Origin: Streptomyces lydicus
GTDB lineage: Bacteria; Actinomycetota; Actinomycetes; Streptomycetales; Streptomycetaceae
Length of the DNA stretch: 64,000 nt
Reading direction: 5' to 3'
NCBI RefSeq assembly: GCF_004125265.1
Contig: NZ_RDTE01000003.1
Location: 1,612,001-1,676,000 of the forward strand
Shown here: one piece after another, positions 42,223-51,230 of the stretch
How positions within the stretch are numbered: position 1 is the stretch's first letter
Layout: the number at the start of each line of letters is the position of its first letter
Made by a program: the position numbers and the translations under genes
The notes under the pieces: generated by a model
The model's input: the letters and a program-made list of their open reading frames with translations, nothing else
Told to the model about the DNA's origin: nothing
The model's database searches: none

Positions 42223-45200
42223 GTGCACGACGACCGACTGCTGGTGGAGGGGCGTCTGGAGAGGGCGCTGGGGCAGTTCATCCGGCCCGCGCAGTACGCG
42301 GCGCGGGTACCGCTGCGGCTGGAGGTCTGGCATGTGCCGCGCAGCGTCGCCGACGGCCCGGGGGCCGATGCGAGCGCTCGGGGAACGGTGCCGGTGGGCG
42401 AGGCGCTGCGGGCCCCGTACGAGCCCTTCGCGGTCGGCGAGGCCTGGGGGCCGCCGTGGTCCACGAGCTGGTTCCGGCTGACGGGTGAGGTGCCCGAGGA
42501 ATGGGCGGGGCGACGGGTGGAGGCCGTCATCGACCCCGGCTTCAGCGGTGACGGGCCCGGGTTCCAGGCGGAGGGGCTGGTCTACGACGCCGAGGGCGTA
42601 CCCGTCAAAGGCATCCATCCGCGCAACCGGCATGTCCCCGTCGGCGCGCCGGTCAGCGGTGGTGAGCAGGTGCGGCTGCTGCTGGAGACGGCCGCGAATC
42701 CGGCGGTGCTGCGGGATTTCCGCCCCACCGACCTCGGTGATGTACGCACCGCGCCCGGGTGTCCGCTGTACCGCTTCGCCTCGGCGGATCTCTCGGTGCT
42801 CGACGAGAGCGTCTGGCAGTTGATCCTGGACATCGAGGTGCTGTCGGAGCTGATGCACGAGCTGCCCGCCGACGGTTCGCGCCGGCACCAGATCCTGCGG
42901 GCACTGGAGGACATGCTGGACGTGCTCGATCTGCACGATGTCGGTGCCACCGCGGTCTCCGGGCGGGACGCGCTGGCGGACGTCCTGGCCCGACCGGCCG
43001 CCGCGAGCGCCCATCGCGTCTCGGCCGCCGGACATGCGCATATCGACTCCGCCTGGCTGTGGCCGCTGCGCGAGACGGTCCGCAAGGCGTCCCGCACCTT
43101 CGCCAATGTCACCCAGTTGGCCGGGGAGTACCCGGAGCTGGTGTTCGCCTGCTCGCAGGCGCAGCAGTACGCCTGGGTCAAGGAGCATCAGCCGCACATC
43201 TGGGAGCGCATCAAGGAGGCCGTACGGAAGGGAAATTGGGCTCCGGTCGGCTCGATGTGGGTGGAGTCCGACGCCAATATGCCCGGCGGTGAGGCGCTGG
43301 CCCGGCAGCTGACGATGGGCAAGCGCTTCTTCCTGGAGGAGCTGGCGGTGGAGACCGAGGAGGTCTGGCTGCCCGACTCGTTCGGCTACAGCGCCGCATT
43401 CCCGCAGCTGGCGCGGCTGGCGGGGGCGAAGTGGTTCCTGACCCAGAAGCTGTCGTGGAACCAGAGCGACAGAATGCCGCACCACACCTTCTGGTGGGAG
43501 GGTATCGACGGCACCCGGATCTTCACCCACTTCCCGCCGGTGGACACCTACAACTCCCGGCTGGCCGCCGGTGAACTCGCCCACGCCGAACGCAACTTCG
43601 CGGACAAGGGCCGTGCCACCCGCTCCCTGGTGCCCTTCGGCTGGGGCGACGGCGGAGGCGGCCCGACCCGCGAGATGCTGGAGCGGGCCCGCCGGCTGCG
43701 CTCCCTGGAGGGCTCCCCGCGCGTCGGGATCGAGCCGCCGGCCCGGTTCTTCGAGTCCGCCCACGCGGAGTACGGGGCGGCGGCACCAATCTGGTCGGGC
43801 GAGCTGTACCTCCAGTTCCACCGCGGTACGTACACCTCGCAGGCGAAGACCAAACAGGGCAACCGCCGCAGCGAACACCTGTTGCGCGAGGCTGAGTTGT
43901 GGGCCGCCACGGCGGCGGTGCGGGCGGGTGACGCTGGCTACGCCTACCCGTACGACGCCCTCGACCGCCTCTGGAAGACCGTGCTGCTGCACCAGTTCCA
44001 CGACATCCTCCCGGGGTCGTCCATCGCCTGGGTGCATCGGGAGGCCCGTGACACCTATGCGGCGGTCGCGGACGAGCTCACCGGGATCATCGAGACGGCG
44101 CTGGGGGCACTCGGGGCAGCCGGGGCGCTCGGGGCACCGGCGGGAACGGAAGCGGGAGCGGGGGCGGAGGCGGGGGTGGCCGGGGTGCCGATGGTGTTCA
44201 ATGCCTCGCCCTACGACCGGGACGAGATCGTCACGCTGTCGGCGGCGGGGCCGGGGAGCGGGCCGAAGGCGGACGGGCCCATCGAGGTTGCGGTGCATGT
44301 CCCCGCGCTCGGCTCGGCGGCCGTCCGCCCGGTCGGTCCGGACTCCGCCACCCCGCGTCCCGCGCCCGTACAGGCGGACCGCGACGCCGACGGCACCGTC
44401 ACGCTCGACAACGGACTGCTGCGGGTGGCCGTCGACGCCGACGGCCTGCTGGCGTCCGTACGCGATCTGCACGCCGGGCGGGAGGTGCTGGCGCCGGGCG
44501 CCCGCGGCAATCTGCTGCAACTGCACCCCGACCACCCCAACCAGTACGACGCCTGGGACCTCGACGGGCACTACCGCAACCGGCACACCGATCTGACCGA
44601 CGCCGAGTCGGTCGAGCTGGCCGCGGCCGGGCCGCTGTCCGCGACGGTACGGGTGGCCAGGGCGTTCGGCGCGTCCCGGATCGTCCAGGAGCTGACCCTG
44701 CGGGCGGGCTCACGCCGCCTCGGCATCCGCACCGACATCGACTGGCACGAGTCGGAGAAGGTCCTCAAGGCCGCCTTCCCTCTGGATGTGCACGCCGAAC
44801 GGTCCACCTCCGAAGTGCAGTTCGGACACGTACACCGGCCCACGCACACCAACACCAGCTGGGACGCGGCCCGTTTCGAGATCTGCGCGCACCGCTGGCT
44901 GCGGGTCGCCGAGCCGGGCTACGGCATCGCGCTGCTGAACGACTCGACGTACGGCCACGACGTCACCCGCACCCCGCACCAGGAGGGCCTGGGCACGACC
45001 GTCCGGCTCACCTTGCTGCGCGCGCCGCACAGCCCCGACCCCGAGACCGACCAGGGCACCCACCGCTTCACCTATGCGCTGCTGCCGGGCGCCGGGACCG
45101 GCGAGGCGGTCGCCGAGGGGCTGGCGCTCAATCTGCCGCTGCGCACCGCCGTCGCTCCGCCCGTCCCCCCGCTGGTCCGCGTCGACCACCCGGCCCTCAC

Positions 45201-45450
45201 CGTCGAGTCGGTCAAGCTCGCCGAGGACCGCAGCGGCGACGTGGTGGTGCGGCTGTACGAGTCGTGCGGCGGACGCGCCGGCGGCACGCTCTCCCCCGGC
45301 TTCCCGGTCGAACGGGTCACCGTCACGGACCTGTTGGAGCGGCCGGTGCACGAGGAGGAAGAAGGGCCGACCTCGGAGGTGGCGGTGGAGCTGCGCCCGT
45401 TCCAGATCCTGACGCTCCGGCTGCGGCCACAGCGTCCGCCGGGGGCCTGA
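42223..45450 (+). CDS. GH38 alpha-mannosidase
   Basis: 1075 residues, normal for bacterial class II alpha-mannosidases. After an N-terminal beta domain the catalytic barrel carries the zinc and acid residues: GHAHIDSAWLWPLRETVRKASRTF, SMWVESDANMPGGEALARQL, EVWLPDSFGYSAAFPQL (Asp nucleophile), QKLSWNQSDRMPHHTFWWEG and LHQFHDILPGSSIAWVH. C-terminal beta domains end with the expected ELRPFQILTLRLR. It removes terminal alpha-mannose from glycans and is likely cytoplasmic, as there is no signal peptide. AGGAGCCGCT precedes GTG 42223. It is not in a sugar-uptake operon. Confidence 0.93.
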   Translation: MHDDRLLVEGRLERALGQFIRPAQYAARVPLRLEVWHVPRSVADGPGADASARGTVPVGEALRAPYEPFAVGEAWGPPWSTSWFRLTGEVPEEWAGRRVEAVIDPGFSGDGPGFQAEGLVYDAEGVPVKGIHPRNRHVPVGAPVSGGEQVRLLLETAANPAVLRDFRPTDLGDVRTAPGCPLYRFASADLSVLDESVWQLILDIEVLSELMHELPADGSRRHQILRALEDMLDVLDLHDVGATAVSGRDALADVLARPAAASAHRVSAAGHAHIDSAWLWPLRETVRKASRTFANVTQLAGEYPELVFACSQAQQYAWVKEHQPHIWERIKEAVRKGNWAPVGSMWVESDANMPGGEALARQLTMGKRFFLEELAVETEEVWLPDSFGYSAAFPQLARLAGAKWFLTQKLSWNQSDRMPHHTFWWEGIDGTRIFTHFPPVDTYNSRLAAGELAHAERNFADKGRATRSLVPFGWGDGGGGPTREMLERARRLRSLEGSPRVGIEPPARFFESAHAEYGAAAPIWSGELYLQFHRGTYTSQAKTKQGNRRSEHLLREAELWAATAAVRAGDAGYAYPYDALDRLWKTVLLHQFHDILPGSSIAWVHREARDTYAAVADELTGIIETALGALGAAGALGAPAGTEAGAGAEAGVAGVPMVFNASPYDRDEIVTLSAAGPGSGPKADGPIEVAVHVPALGSAAVRPVGPDSATPRPAPVQADRDADGTVTLDNGLLRVAVDADGLLASVRDLHAGREVLAPGARGNLLQLHPDHPNQYDAWDLDGHYRNRHTDLTDAESVELAAAGPLSATVRVARAFGASRIVQELTLRAGSRRLGIRTDIDWHESEKVLKAAFPLDVHAERSTSEVQFGHVHRPTHTNTSWDAARFEICAHRWLRVAEPGYGIALLNDSTYGHDVTRTPHQEGLGTTVRLTLLRAPHSPDPETDQGTHRFTYALLPGAGTGEAVAEGLALNLPLRTAVAPPVPPLVRVDHPALTVESVKLAEDRSGDVVVRLYESCGGRAGGTLSPGFPVERVTVTDLLERPVHEEEEGPTSEVAVELRPFQILTLRLRPQRPPGA

Positions 45451-45576
45451 ACCGGCCACAGCACCGGCCGGGAGCCTGAACCGGCCGCTGCACCCGCCCG
45501 GAGCGGCCGGGGCGACGGTACCTCTATTCTCTAGCGGTCAGCGGTGCGTTTCGGTGAGGGATTCAGGGGGCGGGGA

Positions 45577-45801
45577 ATGAAGGTTTTCTGGGCATTCCAG
45601 TGGATACGGCACGCCGACAACTTCGGGTACAGCCATGGCGCCCTGCCGGGAACGATCGGGACGATAGCCGTGCTCATCACGGCCGTTGTCGTGGGCTTCG
45701 CGCTCCACCGCATCGACGGCATCCGCCGCTTCCGCTTCGTGGCACCCACCGCGGCGGTCGCCCTCTTCACCGCCGGGGTGCTCTGGCTCGCCGGCAGTTG
45801 A
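45577..45801 (+). CDS. Small two-helix membrane protein
   Basis: 74 residues. WAFQWIRHADNFGYSHGALPG is followed by two hydrophobic helices (GTIGTIAVLITAVVVGFALHRI and FRFVAPTAAVALFTAGVLWLAG) with a basic turn between (RRFRF). There is no known family. GGGGCGGGGA lies directly ahead of ATG 45577; an in-frame ATG at 45544 is less likely. It converges on the PoxB-like gene. Confidence 0.6.
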   Translation: MKVFWAFQWIRHADNFGYSHGALPGTIGTIAVLITAVVVGFALHRIDGIRRFRFVAPTAAVALFTAGVLWLAGS

Positions 45802-45818
45802 GGCGTCTTCGCGCCGGA

Positions 45819-47561
45819 CTACATCCTGGGAATGTTCCGCAAGTTGGAGCGGGCCAGCTGCAGCATCCGGCCGACGCCGCCGTCCAGCACCATCTTGCCG
45901 GCCGACAGGGCGAAGCCGGACACCATCTCGGCGCTGATCTTCGGCGGGATGGACAGCGCATTGGGGTCGGTGACGATGTCGACCAGCGCCGGCCCCTTGT
46001 GCCGGAAGGCCTCGCGCAGTGCGCGGCGCAGCTGCTTGGGCTTCTCCACCCGGATGCCGTGGGCCCCGGCCGCGCGGGCGATGGCCGCGAAGTCCGGGTT
46101 GCGGTATCCCGTGCCGTACGACGGCAGCCCGGAGACCAGCATCTCCAGCTCCACCATGCCCAGCGAGGAGTTGTTGAACAGCACCACCTTCACCGGCAGG
46201 TCGTACTGGACCAGGGTGAGGAAGTCGCCCATCAGCATGGTGAACCCGCCGTCGCCCGACATCGAGACGACCTGGCGCCCGCGGTCGAGGAACTGGGCGC
46301 CGATCGCCTGCGGCAGCGCGTTGGCCATCGAGCCGTGGCTGAACGAACCGATCACCCGGCGGCGGCCGTTGGGGGTGAGATAGCGGGCGGCCCAGACATT
46401 GCACATCCCGGTGTCGACCGTGAAGACCGCGTCGGGGGCGGCCTCCTCGTCCAGGACCGAGGCGACGTACTCGGGGTGGATCGGCAGGTGTTTCTCGACC
46501 TTGCGGGTGTACGCCTTGACCACGCCCTCCAGCGCGTCGGCGTGCTTCTTGAGCATCCGGTCCAGGAACCGGCGGTCCGTCTTCGGCTGCACCTTGGGCA
46601 TCAGAGAGCGCAGCGTCTCGCGCACATCGCCCCAGACGGCCAGATCGAGTGTGGAGCGGCGGCCCAGGTGTTCGGGGCGGACGTCGACCTGCACGATCGT
46701 GACGTCGTCGGGCAGGAACGCCTCGTACGGGAAGTCCGTGCCGAGCAGGATCAGCAGGTCGCACTCGTGGGTGGCCTCGTAGGCCGCGCCGTAGCCGAGC
46801 AGCCCGCTCATGCCGACGTCGAAGGGATTGTCGTACTGAATCCATTCCTTGCCGCGCAGCGCATGGCCGACCGGGGCCTTCACCCGCTCGGCGAATTCCA
46901 TGACCTCGGCATGGGCTCCCGCCGTACCGCTGCCGCAGAACAGCGTGACCTTGCCGGCCTCGTTGATCATCCGGGCCAGCTTGTCGGTCTCGGCGTCACC
47001 GGGGCGGACGGACGGGCGCGCGGTGACCAGGGCGTGTTCGATGGTGCGCTCGGGGGCCTGCTCGGCGGCGATATCGCCGGGGAGGGAGACGACCGCGACC
47101 CCGCTCCGCCCGATGGCGTGCTGGATGGCGGTCTGCAGCACCCGCGGCATCTGCCGGGGGCTGGAGATCAGTTCGCTGTAGTGGCTGCACTCGGCGAACA
47201 GCCGGTCGGGGTGGGTCTCCTGGAAGAAGCTGGTGCCGATCTCACTGGAGGGGATGTGGGAGGCCAGCGCGAGGACCGGGGCCATCGAGCGGTGGGCGTC
47301 GTACAGACCGTTGATCAGGTGCAGGTTGCCGGGGCCGCAGGAGCCAGCACAGGCCGCGAGCGAGCCGGTGAGCTGCGCTTCCGCCCCGGCGGCGAAGGCG
47401 GCGGCCTCTTCGTGACGGACCTGGATCCAGTCGATCGCGGAGTTCCGCCGGATGGCGTCCACCACCGGGTTGAGGCTGTCGCCGACGACACCGTAGAGCC
47501 GCTTCACCCCCGCCCGCACGAGGATCTCCACGAACTGCTCGGCCACGGTCCGCTTCGCCAT
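45819..47561 (-). CDS. PoxB-like thiamine-pyrophosphate enzyme (pyruvate oxidase/dehydrogenase)
   Basis: 580 residues with the three-domain TPP fold. EQFVEILVRAGVKRLYGVVGDSLNPVVDAIRR opens the first domain, and its VRHEEAAAFAAGAEAQLTG carries the cofactor-activating Glu. The central domain follows, then the TPP-binding domain with SGDGGFTMLMGDFLTLVQYDLPVKVVLFNNSSLG (GDG-x24-NN). The order and length fit pyruvate oxidase/ubiquinone-dependent pyruvate dehydrogenase, which decarboxylates pyruvate to acetate. AAGGAG precedes ATG 47561. The frame extends far upstream, but only as GC-rich read-through. Confidence 0.9.
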   Translation of the reverse strand: MAKRTVAEQFVEILVRAGVKRLYGVVGDSLNPVVDAIRRNSAIDWIQVRHEEAAAFAAGAEAQLTGSLAACAGSCGPGNLHLINGLYDAHRSMAPVLALASHIPSSEIGTSFFQETHPDRLFAECSHYSELISSPRQMPRVLQTAIQHAIGRSGVAVVSLPGDIAAEQAPERTIEHALVTARPSVRPGDAETDKLARMINEAGKVTLFCGSGTAGAHAEVMEFAERVKAPVGHALRGKEWIQYDNPFDVGMSGLLGYGAAYEATHECDLLILLGTDFPYEAFLPDDVTIVQVDVRPEHLGRRSTLDLAVWGDVRETLRSLMPKVQPKTDRRFLDRMLKKHADALEGVVKAYTRKVEKHLPIHPEYVASVLDEEAAPDAVFTVDTGMCNVWAARYLTPNGRRRVIGSFSHGSMANALPQAIGAQFLDRGRQVVSMSGDGGFTMLMGDFLTLVQYDLPVKVVLFNNSSLGMVELEMLVSGLPSYGTGYRNPDFAAIARAAGAHGIRVEKPKQLRRALREAFRHKGPALVDIVTDPNALSIPPKISAEMVSGFALSAGKMVLDGGVGRMLQLARSNLRNIPRM

Positions 47562-47669
47562 GTCGTGCTCGCTCCTTCGACGGGTGGGTGGTTGCCCCGG
47601 CCGGCGTGGTGGGTGCCGCTCTCCCATGAACCCATGGGGCGCCGCGGCGCGCCTCCGGTGTGCCTGCCC

Positions 47670-47785
47670 GGGTGTCCCAGTGGGTGGCTCCTCCGGGTGT
47701 CCCGGCGGGTGCCTCGCCGGGCATCCCAGTGGGTCCCCCCCCCCGGGCATCCCAGTGGGTCCCCCTGCTGTCCCGGCGGGTGTCT
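47670..47785. repeat. About 25-bp spaced repeats with a ten-C run
   Basis: A 16-bp core GGGTGTCCCAGTGGGT recurs at 47670, 47695, 47719 and 47745 with small changes and again in part near 47768, at 24-26 bp spacing. A run of ten Cs (47735-47744) lies within. The region sits between the PoxB-like gene and the end of the next gene. Confidence 0.7.
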
Positions 47786-47850
47786 CCCCGGCTCGCCTTC
47801 CCGGTGCGCCTCGCCGTCCGGTCGGCGTCGGGGTCGCGGTGTGGCCCGCG

Positions 47851-49455
47851 CTACGACTCCCACACCCCCACGGCCGTACGGTCCTTCGGGTGGTCCCCGG
47901 CCCGTAGTTGTGCGGTGGTGAGGAAGTCCACCAGCCCCGGCGGCCCGTCGGCGGACCACCGGTCGGCCAGCCGGGCGGCGAAGGCGGGCTCTTCGCGCAG
48001 CGGTTCGGCGAGACCCGCGGTGCACAGCAGCAGGGTGTCCCCCGGACGGGCGAAGGCCGTCCGGAAGAGGAACGGCTCGGACCGTGCCGGGCTCCCGTTC
48101 GGGTGCGGGTCGTGCGCCGGGCCCGGGGCGGGTCCGGGCAGGTGGCCGGTGCCCGCCGCCGTTGTGGACAGGCGGGCCGTCCCCGCGGGCTCCAGGTCCT
48201 GCCAGGCGCCGTCGCGCAGCAGGAAGAGGCCGCCCGCGCCGACCCCGAAGAACACCCGGGTGCGGCAGTCCGGATCGGCGGGCAGCAGCAGACAGCGCAA
48301 CGCGGCCGGGTGCCGCTCCGGTGGGGAGCCCCGCTCCGGTCCCCGGCCGCGCAGTGTGCCGTAACTGCGGTCGGTGAGCCGCTGCAGCCCGGATTTGAGG
48401 GCACCGCGGCGGTCCGTCCGGATGTCCTCCGCCAGTCGGGTGTAACTGCGGCCGACCGCGCCGCCGATCCAGGTGCAGGCGTCCCGGGCGGCGCGGTGGG
48501 CGCCCTCGACGGACGGCCGGCCCGTGGCGACGGCGACCAGGATCAGGGCGTGCCGGCCGGCCCCGAAGCGGGCGGTGAGCAGCGCATCTCGGCGCAGGTC
48601 GCCGCGCCGGCGGGCGGCGTCGCCGCGCTGTGAGGCGGCACGCAGGGTCAGCGCGCCGTACCGGGCACCGTCCAGTGTGGTGTCCGGCACCAGGTAGTCG
48701 TCGAGGGTGGCCGGGTCGGCGGCGGGCAGTTCGCCCGGGTCGGCTCCGGGGGCGGGTGGGCGGTCATGGGTGGGGCCGGTGGTGGCTACCGGGTCGGCGG
48801 TGGCTACCGGGTCGGTGGGGTCGGTGGGGTCGACGGTGGCGGGCGGTGGGGTGTCCTGGGGAGGACGGGGCACCGGGGAGGCTCGGCGGTCGGCAGGCAC
48901 GCGGTCGATGGGCGGAGTGTCGATGGGCGAGCGGTCGATGGGCCCGCGGTCGGTGGACTGGCGGTTGGCAGGCGGACGATCGGCGAGCGGAAGGCAGGGA
49001 GACGGGCGGCCGGAGGACGGGCGGTCAGAGGACGAGCGGCCGGGGGACGGCGTGTGCCTCCCGGGCCCGGTGGACCGGAGCGGGATCGGTGCCGACGGCT
49101 CGGGCGGGGAGGGTGCGGGCCGGCCCGGCGGTTCCGACGGCGGCGGGTCGGCCGTACCGCGAGCCGGGGGCACCTGCGGTGCCGGATCGGCCCACCTCGG
49201 CCCTCTCAGCGTCCGCAGCGCCGACGCGACCCGGTCGTCGAGGGTGTCCGAGGCTCCGGACGGGCCCACATCGGACGGGCCGGCGCCGGACGAGCCCACA
49301 TCGAACAGGCCGGCTCCGGACGGGCCGGCATCGCACACCGCGCCGCGGCCCGAGGCGCCCGCGCCACCGTCACCGCCACCACTGCCGTCGCCGTCGCCGT
49401 ACAACTGCCGCCACCAGTCGTCCTCGTGGCCCCGCGCGGCTCCCTGCTGATTCAT
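47851..49455 (-). CDS. PP2C-like phosphatase-domain protein with disordered N-terminus
   Basis: 534 residues. The first 250 or so are low-complexity Gly/Ser/Pro/Asp with repeats such as DRPPADRPS and PTDPTDPV. The C-terminal part (about 255-530) resembles the divergent PP2C-type proteins of Streptomyces (ATLDDYLVPDTTLDGARYGALTLRAASQRGDAARRRGDLRRDALLTARFGAGRHALILVAVATGRPS, then GGLFLLRDGAWQDL and RPGDTLLLCTAGLAEPL). The usual RxGD and DG metal motifs are only partly recognisable, so activity is doubtful. It may be a regulatory scaffold. Confidence 0.6.
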   Translation of the reverse strand: MNQQGAARGHEDDWWRQLYGDGDGSGGGDGGAGASGRGAVCDAGPSGAGLFDVGSSGAGPSDVGPSGASDTLDDRVASALRTLRGPRWADPAPQVPPARGTADPPPSEPPGRPAPSPPEPSAPIPLRSTGPGRHTPSPGRSSSDRPSSGRPSPCLPLADRPPANRQSTDRGPIDRSPIDTPPIDRVPADRRASPVPRPPQDTPPPATVDPTDPTDPVATADPVATTGPTHDRPPAPGADPGELPAADPATLDDYLVPDTTLDGARYGALTLRAASQRGDAARRRGDLRRDALLTARFGAGRHALILVAVATGRPSVEGAHRAARDACTWIGGAVGRSYTRLAEDIRTDRRGALKSGLQRLTDRSYGTLRGRGPERGSPPERHPAALRCLLLPADPDCRTRVFFGVGAGGLFLLRDGAWQDLEPAGTARLSTTAAGTGHLPGPAPGPAHDPHPNGSPARSEPFLFRTAFARPGDTLLLCTAGLAEPLREEPAFAARLADRWSADGPPGLVDFLTTAQLRAGDHPKDRTAVGVWES

Positions 49456-49911
49456 GGGCCGTATTGTCCATCGACGGCCACGGCCGAGACAGGGCGCGAA
49501 AGAGCGTCCACCGGGCGGCCGGCCTCCTACGGGTGATCGTCCGCCGGAACGCGGCGGCCGACGCGGGTCGTGGGTGCGCGCTCAGGCCCGGCGGGCCGGG
49601 TGGCCGTGGGTGCCGGCCGGTTCGCCCTCCGGTGTTGTCTGTTTACCGGGTGACGCGGAAGGGTCGGGGCTGACGGCGGAGCACCTGCGGGGCGCCCGGT
49701 CCGGCCGGCCGGCAAGCGCTTCCGGGTCGCGTCCGGCACGCTGGGCCCATGAGAGTGTGCAGCGTACGAGCCGCCATGGGTCCTGCGCCCGCCGGGAGTG
49801 AGGCCGGCGCGTGAGCGAGGGCAGCGGGCGGGCCAGGAGAAGCGGCCGACGGGCCAGGAAAAGGTGCGTGCCCGGTGAAGTCGGGCCGGGCGGGCGATGC
49901 GGGGCCGGCGC
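49456..49911. other. Gene-free region
   Basis: 456 bases between the divergent PP2C-like and DUF456 genes. I see no coding frame with family character, no strong repeat and no terminator; only the two promoters are expected here. Confidence 0.4.
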
Positions 49912-50394
49912 ATGAGTGTGTGGCAGTTGGTCGCGGTCGGCCTGGTGATGCTGCTTGGGCTGCTCGGGGTGCTGGTGCCCGGTATCCCCGGGCCTCTCAT
50001 CGTCTGGGCGGGCGTGCTGTGGTGGACGCTGTCCGAGAAGTCCTCGCTCGCCTGGGTGGTGCTCATGGGCGCCACCGCCGTGCTGCTCCTCAACCAGGCG
50101 CTGAAGTGGCTGCTCCCGGTCCGGAATCTGCGGGCCGCGGGCGCACCGTACCGGGCGCTGTTCCTGGCCGGGGTGGCCGGCATCGTGGGGTTCTTCGTGA
50201 TCCCGGTCATCGGCGGGCCGCTGGGCGCTGTCGGCGGCCTCTACCTGCTGGAACGGGTCCGGCTCGGCAGCCATGGCGATGCCTGGGCCTCGACCCGTAC
50301 GGTCATGCGCGCCATCGGCCTGAGCGTGCTGATCGAGCTGTTCGCCTGCCTGCTGGTCGTCGGCGCCTGGGCGGGCGCGGTGGCGGCGGGGTGA
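49912..50394 (+). CDS. DUF456 membrane protein
   Basis: 160 residues with four transmembrane segments (about 3-35, 44-62, 78-105 and 135-158). The DUF456 signature is LVAVGLVMLLGLLGVLVPGIPGPLIVWAGVLWW and a Gly-rich GIVGFFVIPVIGGPLGAVGG. Function unknown, probably cytoplasmic-membrane. An in-frame ATG at 49897 is an alternative start. It is followed by a decayed alkA on the other strand. Confidence 0.85.
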   Translation: MSVWQLVAVGLVMLLGLLGVLVPGIPGPLIVWAGVLWWTLSEKSSLAWVVLMGATAVLLLNQALKWLLPVRNLRAAGAPYRALFLAGVAGIVGFFVIPVIGGPLGAVGGLYLLERVRLGSHGDAWASTRTVMRAIGLSVLIELFACLLVVGAWAGAVAAG

Positions 50395-50589
50395 GGCGTC
50401 ATCCGATGCGGTGGGCTGCGGCGTGCCCCGTTCCGGCGAGCTGCGGCTCCGGCGAGCTGCGGCGTGCCTCGGTTCCAGCGGGCTGCGGCGTCAATCGGCC
50501 CGGAACCCGTGCCCGTCCGGCTCCTGGTCCCTCCCCTGCGCCGCCGCCCCGCATCCGGGTCGACCCGGCGCGCGCACCCTGACGCGGGC

Positions 50590-51076
50590 GGCCGCCCGCG
50601 GGCCGGCCCCGGGCAGCGCGGCCGGCGCCCGTGCGGCGGCACCACGGTCCGTGCCCGCGCCCAGCAACACCGCGCCGTCGGCGAGGGCGATGCACAGCGC
50701 GCGGACCGGCTCCGCGACCTCCGAGCCCGGTCAGCTCACCACCGGGCTCGGAGAAGAGACGGATCGGCCCGCCGTCCGCCGCATCCCGCGGGGTGCCGTA
50801 CCTCCACACCAGCGCGGCGGCCCGCTCCGGCGGGCACCGGGCACGGTCCATACCGCGCGTTCCCCGGCGTCCGCCGTGCCCGGCGTCCGCGGCGTCCAGT
50901 GACCGCGGCCCGGGCCGCTCGGCCACCAGCGGACCGAACAGCGGATCCGCACCAAGCCGCGAGGCGACGGCATACGGGGTGGCATCCAGGTCGCACAGCC
51001 GACGGATCCGCCGTACGGGCATCACCAGATCCCGCAGACCGGCAGGCCACAGACCGTCCACGACCGCAGCCGACAC
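50590..51076 (-). pseudogene. Decayed AlkA-type DNA-3-methyladenine glycosylase
   Basis: Several frames hold consecutive pieces of an AlkA homologue. From 51076 the strand reads GLWPAGLRDLVMPVRRIRRL and CDLDATPYAVASRLGADPLF (as in AlkA), then in the same frame AALVWRYGTPRDAADGGPIR. In another frame further on (about 50740-50600) it reads VRALCIALADGAVLLGAGTD followed by ALPGAGPRAA, matching AlkA's L-A-ALADG-LxLGxGxD---ALPGVGPWTA core. The catalytic region is not continuous, so the gene is broken. Ends are approximate. The 836 bases 50395-51230 hold no other gene. Confidence 0.65.
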
Positions 51077-51230
51077 TCCGGCCGGCTACCGCCGGCCGCC
51101 GCCCACCGCCGGCCCCGCGGTCCGCCGGCGCCATTCCTGACACACCGCACCTGACACACACCGCACCCAGCCACCGCGCCACCCCGCCCCTAGCCCGGCA
51201 CCCGGCCTCCTAGCCTCCGGTCCCCTCCCC

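Noticed and set aside
45819..48404. An 861-codon frame extending the PoxB-like gene far upstream
   Set aside because: The extra 280 residues are Pro/Arg/Gly-rich read-through over repeats; ATG 47561 starts the family sequence with AAGGAG in front.
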